A stretch of DNA of 64,000 nt from Saccharospirillum sp. Its GTDB lineage: Bacteria; Pseudomonadota; Gammaproteobacteria; Pseudomonadales; Natronospirillaceae. Below the pieces are notes generated by a model that had not been told where the DNA came from, searched no databases, and was given only the letters and a program-made list of their open reading frames with translations. How positions within the stretch are numbered: the first letter of the stretch is position 1; each line of letters opens with the position of its first letter. A program made the position numbers and the translations under genes. This document shows, one piece after another, positions 35,131-44,425 of this stretch. The stretch covers positions 62,001-126,000 of the forward strand of contig JAIUML010000001.1 in assembly GCA_022565595.1 (NCBI GenBank). The letters are read 5' to 3'.

Positions 35131-36171
35131 TTACTGCAGCAGTTCAGTCCATATCTGAGTATAAATATTGGTGGCTTCAGCCGAGCAACTTTCGCTGAAA
35201 CGGCCAGCACCGACCAACGCATCTGGCACATCGATCTCGGGAGCCCCCTTCATTTCCGGGTCCAGATAAGCTTCCGATCCCAGGATGCCGTTGGAATAAC
35301 GTGCATAGTTGGAGATCATGGCCGCATGCTCTGGCTCCAGAATAAAATTAATGAACTTCATCGCCGCTTCCGGGTTGGGTGCATCGGTCAGTACGGCCGC
35401 GTTGTCCATCCACACCGGGAAACCCTCTTGAGGGTAGCCGTAGGCGAGGTCCGAGTTTTGCAAACGAGCTCTCATACTGGCGCCATTCCAATACACACCG
35501 GCACCAATGTCTCCGGCAGCGTAGGCATCCACCGTGCCATAGTCCATGGCGATCCAGTGCTGTTTGGCCGATACCAGGGTATCGCGCACTGTGCGTAATA
35601 CGTCTCTATCGGTAGTACAGGATTCACCGCCAGCAGCATAGATTGCCATGGTAATGATGTCCGACATTTCGGGGATGACATTTACCCTGCCCTGCAAGGC
35701 GGGCGGCGGGTTAAGGAAAATGTCGGAGGTATTAATGTCCCCATCGTAAAGAGAGGTATTCACAATCACGCCCGTGGTACCCCATGCCCATGGCACCGTG
35801 TATTCACGGCCGGGGTCGAAAGGCACATCAACCCACTGCGGGGCAATGTTGTCGAAGTTGGTGACAACGCTGAGATCCAAAGGTTGTATCAACCCCTCCT
35901 CAATCCAGACAGGTATAACGTTGTTGGAAGGCACGACAATATCAAAACCGTGGCCTCCCTGACGAACCCGAGTCAAGGCCGTCTCGTTACTGTCGAAGTC
36001 GGTCAGCGTCACACGAATACCAGTTTCGGCAGTGAACTTCTCCAACAGTTCTGGCGGCGTATAGTTGCCCCAGTTGTACAGATTCAAAACGCCCTGGGCG
36101 TTGGCAGCAGTGATTGAGGCCGACATTACGGCCAGACTCATCAAAGTGAGTCGAAAGGCAGATCTCGTCAT
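35131..36171 (-). CDS. potF: Polyamine-type periplasmic binding protein (PotF/PotD)
   Basis: A 346-residue solute-binding protein of the spermidine/putrescine family. It has a signal peptide (SLAVMSASITAANAQG) and LNLYNWGNYTPPELLEKFTAETGIRVTLTDFDSNETALTRV, the typical opening. Later, MIPEMSDI and the VYWNGASMRARL segment fit the ligand cleft. Spermidine, putrescine or a related amine is the likely ligand, but the exact specificity cannot be read. GGAG lies eight bases before the ATG. It is the last gene of the transporter operon (potG-H-I-F order). Confidence 0.88.
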   Translation of the reverse strand: MTRSAFRLTLMSLAVMSASITAANAQGVLNLYNWGNYTPPELLEKFTAETGIRVTLTDFDSNETALTRVRQGGHGFDIVVPSNNVIPVWIEEGLIQPLDLSVVTNFDNIAPQWVDVPFDPGREYTVPWAWGTTGVIVNTSLYDGDINTSDIFLNPPPALQGRVNVIPEMSDIITMAIYAAGGESCTTDRDVLRTVRDTLVSAKQHWIAMDYGTVDAYAAGDIGAGVYWNGASMRARLQNSDLAYGYPQEGFPVWMDNAAVLTDAPNPEAAMKFINFILEPEHAAMISNYARYSNGILGSEAYLDPEMKGAPEIDVPDALVGAGRFSESCSAEATNIYTQIWTELLQ

Positions 36172-36258
36172 CGTTCAGTCTCCATGGTGTTATTATTAAT
36201 GACCCCTCGCCATTTCCGGCCCCTGCTCAGGATGCCGGGCAATTGCGATGGGCCACGC

Positions 36259-37059
36259 TTAAGCGCGTTTGCGCGAAAGTACGAAAAAAATGGTTACAGC
36301 CAGTACCGAGAGCAATAGAAACAGCGTCGCAATGGCGTTCATCTCGGGAGTTACCACACGCCTGAGTTGCCCCAGCATGTAAGTGGGCAAGGTATCCTGA
36401 CCGGCTGACTTTACAAATTCGGTTATGACTACCGCATCGAGTGAAATCACAAAACCCAGCATCAAACCAGCAAAAATTCCTGGCAATAACAATGGCAAGG
36501 TGATGTGCACAAAGGTTTTGATGGGGCCGGCATAGAGATCTGCCGCTGCAATCTCAAGGGTGTTGTCCATGGTTTCCAGTCTGGCTCGTATTGGCAAATA
36601 AGCAAAGGGAATACAAAAGGCTGTGTGAGCAGCAACCAGATAGCCCATACCGGTATAACCGGTTTGAACCTTGATGGCAGCAAAGAAAATCAACAGGGCA
36701 ACACCAGTGACGATTTCGGGCACCATCAACGGCTGGTTGATCAGGGCGTAGATCATGGTCTGGCCCTTGAACTTGCTGGTACGGGTAGTGCCCAGTGCCG
36801 CCAGGGTTGCCAGGATGGTGGCAAAACTGGCCGCTGTAGCTGCCAGCCAGAGTGAACGGATGGAAACATCCCGCACCTGCCGATTCTGAAAGGCCGCTTC
36901 GTACCATTTGAGCGAAAAGCCTTCCCAGCGAGACATCGAAGCGGCTTCGTTGAATGAAAAAACGACCAGTGTAAAAATAGGCAAGTACAACAGGAAAAAG
37001 GTCAGTATCGCGACCGATGCAAAGCCCGGCAAACGGTTGATGGAAAAGTCCCTAGCCAT
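36259..37059 (-). CDS. potI: Polyamine ABC transporter permease (PotI/PotC)
   Basis: A 266-residue inner-membrane permease with about six helices. The cytoplasmic EAA motif is visible as LEIAAADLYAGPIKTFVHITLPLLLPGI, where it docks on the ATPase. FFLLYLPIFTLVVFSFNEAASMSRWEGFSLKWYEAAFQ is typical of the PotC/PotI branch. It overlaps the preceding permease gene by eight bases, so the two are coupled. An 87-base gap separates it from potF. Confidence 0.9.
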   Translation of the reverse strand: MARDFSINRLPGFASVAILTFFLLYLPIFTLVVFSFNEAASMSRWEGFSLKWYEAAFQNRQVRDVSIRSLWLAATAASFATILATLAALGTTRTSKFKGQTMIYALINQPLMVPEIVTGVALLIFFAAIKVQTGYTGMGYLVAAHTAFCIPFAYLPIRARLETMDNTLEIAAADLYAGPIKTFVHITLPLLLPGIFAGLMLGFVISLDAVVITEFVKSAGQDTLPTYMLGQLRRVVTPEMNAIATLFLLLSVLAVTIFFVLSRKRA

Positions 37060-37996
37060 GTCGAGGCTCCTCTTCGCGGTTCACCGTGCGGATATAAAGC
37101 ACCAAAGCACCCACGACCAACACCAGCATCGTCAACGCCAGCGCAGAGCCCAATGGCCAGTTACGGCCCTGGCCAAACTGCAGCTCGATCAAGTTCCCCA
37201 GCATCATGCTGCGACCACCACCCAGTAAGCGCGGTGTCACGTAAGCACCAATGGATGGAATAAAGACCAGTATGGAGCCGGCAATAAAGCCTGGCTTTAC
37301 CAACGGCAGAATAATGTGTCGCAGCACCTGCCAGCGGCTGGCGTATAAATCGTAGCCAGCCTCCAGGTAGCGGATATCCAGTTTGTCCATGGCGGCATAG
37401 AGCGGCAAAACCATCAAGGGTAAAAAAACATAGGCCATGCCCAGAAAGATCGCAAAGTCGGTGTACATCATCTGGATGGGTGTATCGATGAAACCAAAGC
37501 GAATCAAGGTAGTGTTGATCAACCCCTGATTGCGAATGACTTCCTGAATGGCAAAGGTGCGAATCAGAAGGTTTGTCCAGAATGGGATGGTAATCAGGAA
37601 CAGCCAGATGTTTCGTGTATGTTGGGGGCGAGTGGCAATAAACCAGGCTGTCGGAAAGCCGAGAATGGCGCAGATAATGGTCGTCTGCAGCGACAAGCTG
37701 ATCGAGCGCCAGAAGATCGTTAAATGGGCAGTATTCAAACTGACGATTTCAGGATCAAAAATATCCCGCGAAAAGAAGACTCTGAACCAGCCTTCCAGGG
37801 AAAAGCTCCAGGTAATACCGCCAAAACTGCCTGGTGCCAAAAAAGAATAGACCAGGACAATCAACAGAGGACCCGATGCAGCAAACACCAGAACCGTCAG
37901 TGCCGGTGCGCAGAGTATCCAATTCCACAGATGGCGCTTTGGCGTTTCCTTGATCTCAGTTGCCTGCTCCGTCTTATTTCCGGCCATGTCATCCAT
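37052..37996 (-). CDS. potH: Polyamine ABC transporter permease (PotH/PotB)
   Basis: A 314-residue permease, partner of the PotI-like protein. It opens with a cytoplasmic tail and then ILCAPALTVLVFAASGPLLIVLVYSF. The EAA loop is DIRYLEAGYDLYASRWQVLRHIILPLVKPGF. GAGGAG precedes the ATG at 37996 by about nine bases; an ATG three codons later is also possible. The stop of the ATP-binding gene is four bases upstream. Confidence 0.9.
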   Translation of the reverse strand: MDDMAGNKTEQATEIKETPKRHLWNWILCAPALTVLVFAASGPLLIVLVYSFLAPGSFGGITWSFSLEGWFRVFFSRDIFDPEIVSLNTAHLTIFWRSISLSLQTTIICAILGFPTAWFIATRPQHTRNIWLFLITIPFWTNLLIRTFAIQEVIRNQGLINTTLIRFGFIDTPIQMMYTDFAIFLGMAYVFLPLMVLPLYAAMDKLDIRYLEAGYDLYASRWQVLRHIILPLVKPGFIAGSILVFIPSIGAYVTPRLLGGGRSMMLGNLIELQFGQGRNWPLGSALALTMLVLVVGALVLYIRTVNREEEPRHG

Positions 37997-38000
37997 GAAT

Positions 38001-39128
38001 TCAGCTCCTCAATACCTGAATGCCACCTTCTGCCACAGCAATACAAGCGTGCTGACCGGCTTCTGGTGGGGCTACCGAGACACCGGTATTTTGCCGTCGG
38101 AGAATAAAGGGCGTCTGGTCTTCAAGGCGCAGATGAATGTGAGTATCGGTACCAAAGAAGACAGCGTTTTCCACTGTCGCTTGCAAATCTCCCCTTTCCG
38201 TCAGACTGGCGTGCTCGGGGCGAATCACTACAGTGACCGTCTCTCCCACTCTGGCATTAAAACCTTCCGGGAGACTGGCCTCTCGTACCACGCCTCCCGG
38301 CAGACGCACCTGAGCAAAATCCCCCTCATATTGCACAATTTCGGCGTCAATAAAGTTCGTATCACCAATAAAGTCGGCGACAAAACGCTCTGCAGGGAAG
38401 TTGTAGATTTCGTGTGGGGTACCCATTTGTAATACCTGACCACCGGAGATTACGGCTATGCGATCGGACATGGTCAGGGCTTCTTCCTGATCGTGAGTCA
38501 CGAATACGAAGGTAATACCGGTTTCGAGCTGGAGCCGTTTCAGCTCGACTTGCATCTCCTTGCGCAGCTTGAGGTCCAGCGCTGAAAGAGGCTCATCCAG
38601 CAGCAGCACTCTGGGCCGAGGTGCCAGGGCACGCGCCAGGGCGATTCGCTGCTGCTGACCGCCAGAAATCTGGGCCGGCTTTCGATCAGCCATGGCATCC
38701 ATCTTGACCAGTTTGAGCATCTCTTGCGTCGTGCTGGCCACCTCTGAGCGGGACTTGCCCAGCATCTTGAGACCAAAACCAATGTTCTCGGCCAGGGTCA
38801 TATGGGGAAAGAGGGCATAATTCTGAAAGACTGTATTGACCGGACGGCGGTTTGGCCCAAGCCCGGCCACGGCTTTGCCATTGATCTGGAGAAGGCCGGA
38901 CGATGGCTGCTCGAAACCCGCGATCAACCGCAGCAGGGTGGTTTTACCGCACCCGGAAGGGCCTAACAGGGTGAAAAACTCACCCTGGCGTATATCAAGC
39001 TGGATGTCGTCGAGTGCCTTGAAGGCACGCGGCCCATCGCCAAAGACCTTGCTCAGGTTCCGAATTTCAATCTCGATAGCCGGGCCCTTGTCTGTAGCCG
39101 GGCTGCCGATCCCTTGTGTAGCGGTCAC
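38001..39128 (-). CDS. potG: Polyamine ABC transporter ATP-binding protein (PotG/PotA)
   Basis: A 375-residue ABC ATPase. Walker A is GPSGCGKTT, the signature is [15 protein letters not shown], Walker B is [12 protein letters not shown], and the H-loop is [17 protein letters not shown]-terminal TOBE region follows. The start is GTG 39128, eight bases after GAGG; the adjacent TTG is less likely. It is the first transporter gene, 128 bases after the aminotransferase gene, so it may have its own promoter. Confidence 0.93.
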   Translation of the reverse strand: MTATQGIGSPATDKGPAIEIEIRNLSKVFGDGPRAFKALDDIQLDIRQGEFFTLLGPSGCGKTTLLRLIAGFEQPSSGLLQINGKAVAGLGPNRRPVNTVFQNYALFPHMTLAENIGFGLKMLGKSRSEVASTTQEMLKLVKMDAMADRKPAQISGGQQQRIALARALAPRPRVLLLDEPLSALDLKLRKEMQVELKRLQLETGITFVFVTHDQEEALTMSDRIAVISGGQVLQMGTPHEIYNFPAERFVADFIGDTNFIDAEIVQYEGDFAQVRLPGGVVREASLPEGFNARVGETVTVVIRPEHASLTERGDLQATVENAVFFGTDTHIHLRLEDQTPFILRRQNTGVSVAPPEAGQHACIAVAEGGIQVLRS

Positions 39129-39255
39129 CAAACCAACCTCTTTTAGTTTTTTGATTCCAGTTTAGACACTATTCCATATTTCGCACACTAGTGCACAGAA
39201 TATTGAACAGTCCGGGACTCGAACGAGTTAATTAGGTGCCAATGGACCACCAGCA

Positions 39256-40485
39256 CTAACACACCTTATCCAGTGCCCCCAATAACTGGTTCAACTCATC
39301 CGGGCTGGTGTAATGCACGAACGACAACCTCAGCACGCCTGTATCCGGGTTGACTCCCATGGCTTCGAGCAACCGCACGGCATAAAAATGCCCGGCACCG
39401 CACTGAATCCCTTGATCCACTAGCTGCTGTGCCACAACCTGGGGGCTGTGCTCGGTATGCAGCAGCGAGACAGTCGCTGCTCTGCGACCAGCGTCGGAAG
39501 GCCCCAGCAGGCGCAACCTGGGGTGGTGGCTAATGAACTCCAGCAAAGGCGTCAGCAAAGCCTGCTCGCTGGTATGTAGCAGGGCTCGCAACTCTGCCTG
39601 CTTGCCCTGACTGGCATCCGGGTCAGTAAAGTGATGCGCATGGAGTGCATCAAAATAATCCAACACGCCTTGCGCCGCCGCCACCTGGGCGTGGTCCGGC
39701 CCTGCCGGTACAAACCACTTGCGTTTGTGCGCTTCATTAAAATAGTGCGCCTGATTGCCCAATTGCTCAGCAAGGGCCCGGCGAATCACCATCACGCCCT
39801 GGTGAGGGCCGAAAGTTTTGTAAAGCGAGAACAAATAAATGTCTGCTCCCAAAGCGCTCACATCGGGGTAACCATGACCGGCATAGGAGACGCCATCTAC
39901 TACGGTAACAACGCCCGCCTCGCGCGCTCTGGTGCAAATCTCGGCCACAGGGTTCAAGTGTGCCACTATGTTCGAACAATGCCCGAAGGCCAGAAGCCGT
40001 GTCTTTTCAGTCAGCAGTTCATCGAGGTCTTCGATGTTCAGCTCACCTGTTTGCGCATCCACCAGCCACTCCTTGATGACTACCCCACCCCGCTCCAGTC
40101 GACGCCATACGCCAATGTTCGCTTCATGGTCCTGGTTGGTCACGATAAGCTCATCACCTGGCTTCAGCCATTGAGCAAAGGCCTGTGCCAATACATAGGT
40201 GTTTTGCGAGGTCGAGGGACCCAGGTGAACGTCATCACTTGAGACGTTCAAATAGTCCGCCAGTCGCTGGTAGGACTGATCCATCAACTCACCTGCACGC
40301 TGCGCCACCGGATGCAAGTGGTATGGCTGCACTTTGGTCTGGCGATAGTAAGTATTCAACCGCTCTATCACGGCTTTACAGACATAGGAGCCACCAGCAT
40401 TCTCAAAAAAAGCCTGCCCTTCAAGAGAGGGCTCACTGAAGGCAGGAAACTGCGTTCGAACGAAATCAAGATCCAATTTTGTCAC
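39256..40485 (-). CDS. Class V aminotransferase, cysteine desulfurase-like (VC1184 type)
   Basis: A 409-residue PLP enzyme. The fold is clear: FFENAGGSYVCKAVIERLNTYY near the N-terminus, HLGPSTSQNTYVLAQA, TNQDHEANIGVWRRL, VVDGVSYAGHG (Asp-Gly PLP site) and SLYKTFGPHQG with the PLP lysine. This is the 'cysteine desulfurase-like, VC1184' group, whose members lack a proven substrate. The start is GTG at 40485 after AGAGG. It precedes the polyamine importer on the same strand, which hints that it acts on an imported amine, but this is inference only. Confidence 0.85.
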   Translation of the reverse strand: MTKLDLDFVRTQFPAFSEPSLEGQAFFENAGGSYVCKAVIERLNTYYRQTKVQPYHLHPVAQRAGELMDQSYQRLADYLNVSSDDVHLGPSTSQNTYVLAQAFAQWLKPGDELIVTNQDHEANIGVWRRLERGGVVIKEWLVDAQTGELNIEDLDELLTEKTRLLAFGHCSNIVAHLNPVAEICTRAREAGVVTVVDGVSYAGHGYPDVSALGADIYLFSLYKTFGPHQGVMVIRRALAEQLGNQAHYFNEAHKRKWFVPAGPDHAQVAAAQGVLDYFDALHAHHFTDPDASQGKQAELRALLHTSEQALLTPLLEFISHHPRLRLLGPSDAGRRAATVSLLHTEHSPQVVAQQLVDQGIQCGAGHFYAVRLLEAMGVNPDTGVLRLSFVHYTSPDELNQLLGALDKVC

Positions 40486-40563
40486 TTTTCAACCTCTGTT
40501 CAATTTCTATAAATCCAGGCACACTCGGTTCAACTCAACTATAGTGGAAACCGACTTGTTCAT

Positions 40564-41508
40564 ATGAGCATATGCCGTATCAATCATGCGCTGAACGATT
40601 TATTGCTGGATATTCACGCTGCAAGTATGAGTTTGCCCTCTGACGAGTTTGAACGCCACACCCTGGAAAGGGTACGCAGCGTAATAGACTTCGACTTCGC
40701 CATCTGGGGTGCCGGGGACGGCATGAACCGGGAGCTACACAGCGCGCATGTGATCGATCAAACGGACAAGTTGTTCAACACCTGGGAACCCGTAAAAGAA
40801 GTAGACCCTTTCGCCAATCTGGTCATTGGTAACACCGGCCAGACATGGACCACAGATCAGGTCCCGGATTTTCACCATGCTCGAGCCTACAGGGAACATT
40901 GGGGGCTATATCGAGCCCGCACCATGATCGCCACGATGAAAATTGATCCAGAAACGGGTCTGCACGTCTTTATCACTCTGGCTCGCGATCTTCCCAATAC
41001 TCGCTTCAGCCACGCCGATGTCGAATTGAAAAACATCATCACTCAACATCTGTTTCTCGCCGCTCGCCACAACGATCAGCGTCAGCTCACCACCTGCGAA
41101 GGACCAGTAGCTCTATTGGACGCCAAGGGGCAGGTGCATGCCAGCACACCGGTGTTTCGAGACCTGGTAGCACAGGAATGGGGCCGTCCAGCGGCCAAAC
41201 GCTTGCCCGACGCTGTCAACGAACGCTTGTGGTGCGAAGGTGAATATCGCAGCGCGTTTTTATCGCTAAGTACAGAGCCTTCCGGCTCCCGCTTACTGGT
41301 CCGTATTCGCTACAAGCCACCCCAACCGCTCAGCCCGCGCGAAATGGAAATTGCCATCGCTTATGCCCATGGCCAAAGCTACAAGGAAGTGGCACAGGAT
41401 CTTGGGCTATCTCCCACGACAGTGCGTAGCCACCTCAGCCGCGCCTATCAGAAACTGTCAATTCGCGATAAAGGCGCTTTAGCGACCTGGTTGGGGAACC
41501 AGAGCTGA
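40564..41508 (+). CDS. LuxR-family transcriptional regulator
   Basis: A 314-residue regulator with a C-terminal LuxR helix-turn-helix (LSPREMEIAIAYAHGQSYKEVAQDLGLSPTTVRSHLSRAYQKLSI). The N-terminal part (1-240) is a PAS/GAF-like sensor without a recognised ligand motif; it lacks a receiver domain. It is divergent from the aminotransferase, and 78 bases separate the two starts, so it may control the aminotransferase-transporter operon. The ATG at 40564 lies in a CATATGAGCATATG stretch with no clear ribosome-binding site. Confidence 0.8.
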   Translation: MSICRINHALNDLLLDIHAASMSLPSDEFERHTLERVRSVIDFDFAIWGAGDGMNRELHSAHVIDQTDKLFNTWEPVKEVDPFANLVIGNTGQTWTTDQVPDFHHARAYREHWGLYRARTMIATMKIDPETGLHVFITLARDLPNTRFSHADVELKNIITQHLFLAARHNDQRQLTTCEGPVALLDAKGQVHASTPVFRDLVAQEWGRPAAKRLPDAVNERLWCEGEYRSAFLSLSTEPSGSRLLVRIRYKPPQPLSPREMEIAIAYAHGQSYKEVAQDLGLSPTTVRSHLSRAYQKLSIRDKGALATWLGNQS

Positions 41509-41719
41509 AACCACCTTTGCCTGTATGTGGTACATCTAACGGTTTTGTCGGTTCAGGGCGCGGAGAGTAGTCCACGCGAAAGTGGATTCAACGGGGGGTT
41601 AGCCCGTTTAGGTGATTGTGCATCCTCCCCAACAGCCCTAGCATTTTAGCGTTAATGTCACAAACCCCGTTTCGTAATTTCGACTCACTGCGAACCGGAC
41701 GGTGAGCGAGGAAGGAAAG
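41509..41719 (+). promoter_or_regulatory. Leader region with two hairpins before the propeller lipoprotein
   Basis: TCCAC (41571-41575) pairs with GTGGA (41582-41586) around a GCGAAA loop. ACGGG (41591-41595) pairs with CCCGT (41603-41607). The paired segments lie in a 211-base gap with no gene. I do not recognise a known riboswitch; a structured leader is possible. Confidence 0.3.
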
Positions 41720-44275
41720 ATGCTGGCTATTGATCGTAGGACTACAAACTCAGGCTACAGCTGGCGCGGCATAATGGCGGTTGCGCTGATTGGTTGGTTA
41801 GCGGGTTGTTCCGGTGGAAGCGGTACAAGCGAGAACGGAGCTGGAACCGACACCACTGAACCTGGTACTGATCTCGCATTGCCCGATGGCATCGAGATGA
41901 AGCTAGCTTCGAAACAGATCACCCTCACCTGGCCCATGCAGGAAGATGTCACCTACGATCTATATTGGTCAACCGACCCCGATCTCGACCCAGACATTGC
42001 TACCAGTAATACGATGGAAACGAACATTTCATCTCCCTTTGTTTTATCCGATTTAAATAACGACCAGAATTATTTTGCCTATCTAACAGTCAGTTCTAAC
42101 GATGCAACGCTGACCAGCGCGAGGCTTGACACCCGAGTGGTCGCGCCTGGTGTAGATCGCGGAAATTTTTTCCCCGGTGGTGGCGTAACCAATCTGGTGC
42201 AAAGCAACGATGGACGGCTGTTCATAGGTGGGGACTTCCGCATGACCGGGCATGGTTTCGGGAGCCTGCAAGCACTCGACGATCGGTTCGGCTATCCCCG
42301 AGCGCACCCACAAATCAACAATGAAGTAACAGCAGTCGCAAAGGACAACCAAGGAGGCTACTTTATTGCTACCAATTACCCGGTGAAAATACTCCGGGTA
42401 ACAGCCAACGGTGATCTCGACCCCACTTTCAACATTACAGTCGATAATGAAATCCTGACCATGCTGGTGCATGGTAATACACTCTATGTAGGTGGCGATT
42501 TCAGTCAAATTGCCGGTTCGTTCCGAGATAATCTGGCCGCGTTTTCCATGAACGGCGACTTACTGGGATGGACGCCCAACCCGAACCGAGAAGTCTATGC
42601 GCTAATGGTTCACGAAGATGTGCTCTACATCGGTGGCGGTTTCAGCAACACCAATATTCTGAATGAAGACATCCGAAATTATGTGGCTGCCTTTGATCTT
42701 GACAACAATCGCGCATTGACGAATTGGGCGCCAAAGATCAATAGTCAAGTCCGTTCTCTGGCAGAAATGAATGGCCATATTGTCTTGGGTGGTAACTTTA
42801 GTGAAGTCAACGATCAGGAAAGAAGGCGACTTGCTATGGTCGACACAACCGGAAACCTAACCGATTTTAACGTTACGGTTGTCGGCTCTGTAAGAGCATT
42901 AGCAAATCACAATGGCTGGCTGTACATTGGTGGCGGATTCACGTCTCCTCAGCAACGTATAATGCGAGTCGATGTCGATGGCCTTGTCGATGAGAATTGG
43001 CCTGAGCATTTTCCGAGCAACTCTGTGGATACTCTGTTGGTCACAGACAATGCCATTTATGCAGGCGGAAGATTCAGTGAAGTTGGCCCTTATCCGATCA
43101 GTAATCTAGCCAGTTACTCCCATGGCGGAGAACTCGAAACCCGCATTGGCTATGGTCTTGATCAAGAGGTGTATGACCTTGAACTGGTTGACGATAAAAT
43201 TGTGATCGCCAGTCGAGCGCTTATACGCGTCGAAGGACAACACCGAGGTTTGGCAGTTCTGGACTGGAAAGGGCGCTGGCTCGACTTCCCAGTCACACTG
43301 AACGGTTCAGTACAATCGCTGAACATCCATCAAGGCAATCTCTATGTTGGCGGCAGCTTTACCGAAGTAATGGCACCCAATCTCGACGAACCTGTCGTGC
43401 GCAGTGGTGCCGCCGCATTTTCAATGGACACTGCCGAACTTCAGGCATTCGCCCCACAAATCAGCCATAACGCATTTCTGCATCAAGTCCAGAACATTCT
43501 GCCCATGGATGGAGATTACCTGATCAGTGGGCGTTTCGATACTGTGAATGGCGTAAGTCAGCAAGGGCTGGCACGCGTCGATAGCCTGGGCGCTAATGCT
43601 GGCGCTGTTGCAGGCACAACAGAAGCCAACGGTCGCGTAGGCGCGCTGGCACTGACGAACAATCACATCTATGTTGCGGGCAGCTTCGAGGGTTTCGGTG
43701 GCAATGCCGACGCGAAGCATATTGCCCGCATACACCGAACTGGCGAAGACAGTGGCAAACTGGACGCCAGTTGGCTGCCAGACATTAGCAATTCCACTTT
43801 TAGCCACTATCCCGTTGTCGCTGCGATTGCAGAGCATCAAGGCCTCCTGTACATGACGGGCAGCTTTACCCAATTTAACGGTTCAGACACTCGACTCTAT
43901 ACCGCTGCCATTAATACCAGCAATGGGAATCTGGCACCCTGGACCGCTGAATTATCTGGCCCAGGCTGGTCCTATGGTATTGGTTTCCAATACTTGCCCA
44001 GTGAGAATGGCTTTTTGATTACCGGTACCTTTACGGAAGTGAACGGCACAGAAACAGGCCGAACGGCTTTGATCAAACAATCAGACGCGACCCAAGATAC
44101 GACATCGAACCTGGGCAATGCTCTCGCAAACTTACAGCAAAGTAGCCCCGGCAGTGCCATCGACCTGAATCAGACTACTGGTAACCTATGCTTTGGAATT
44201 GCAAGGCACGAAGAAGAAGAACGGTTGCGAGTGGGTGTCTACTGCATGGACTCAGCAGGAAACTTGCTCTGGTAA
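41720..44275 (+). CDS. Delta-60/beta-propeller-repeat lipoprotein
   Basis: An 851-residue exported lipoprotein. The signal ends in a lipobox (ALIGWLAGC, Cys about 28), then a Gly/Thr-rich linker and a fibronectin III-like domain (about 50-140: KQITLTWPMQEDVTYDLYWSTD). At least ten repeats follow with the hallmark 'L-Y-I/V-G-G-x-F' (for example LYVGGDFS, LYIGGGFS, IYAGGRFSEV, LYVGGSFTEV), a beta-propeller of the delta-60 kind. A role in binding or adhesion at the cell surface is plausible. The ATG at 41720 has GAGGAAGGA upstream; the GTG at 41702 is weaker. Confidence 0.85.
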   Translation: MLAIDRRTTNSGYSWRGIMAVALIGWLAGCSGGSGTSENGAGTDTTEPGTDLALPDGIEMKLASKQITLTWPMQEDVTYDLYWSTDPDLDPDIATSNTMETNISSPFVLSDLNNDQNYFAYLTVSSNDATLTSARLDTRVVAPGVDRGNFFPGGGVTNLVQSNDGRLFIGGDFRMTGHGFGSLQALDDRFGYPRAHPQINNEVTAVAKDNQGGYFIATNYPVKILRVTANGDLDPTFNITVDNEILTMLVHGNTLYVGGDFSQIAGSFRDNLAAFSMNGDLLGWTPNPNREVYALMVHEDVLYIGGGFSNTNILNEDIRNYVAAFDLDNNRALTNWAPKINSQVRSLAEMNGHIVLGGNFSEVNDQERRRLAMVDTTGNLTDFNVTVVGSVRALANHNGWLYIGGGFTSPQQRIMRVDVDGLVDENWPEHFPSNSVDTLLVTDNAIYAGGRFSEVGPYPISNLASYSHGGELETRIGYGLDQEVYDLELVDDKIVIASRALIRVEGQHRGLAVLDWKGRWLDFPVTLNGSVQSLNIHQGNLYVGGSFTEVMAPNLDEPVVRSGAAAFSMDTAELQAFAPQISHNAFLHQVQNILPMDGDYLISGRFDTVNGVSQQGLARVDSLGANAGAVAGTTEANGRVGALALTNNHIYVAGSFEGFGGNADAKHIARIHRTGEDSGKLDASWLPDISNSTFSHYPVVAAIAEHQGLLYMTGSFTQFNGSDTRLYTAAINTSNGNLAPWTAELSGPGWSYGIGFQYLPSENGFLITGTFTEVNGTETGRTALIKQSDATQDTTSNLGNALANLQQSSPGSAIDLNQTTGNLCFGIARHEEEERLRVGVYCMDSAGNLLW

Positions 44276-44425
44276 CGGCTAATGCCGGTTCGTGTGATGG
44301 AGGCGGTTACTGCAGCAAAGCTTCTTTCACCGGCCTTACGCATTTCCTCAAGACAATCAGGGAAGCCTTTATAGCTGACAGCTTTCAAGCTAGACTTCGG
44401 GCGCACCCAAAAATAACCGGCCACT

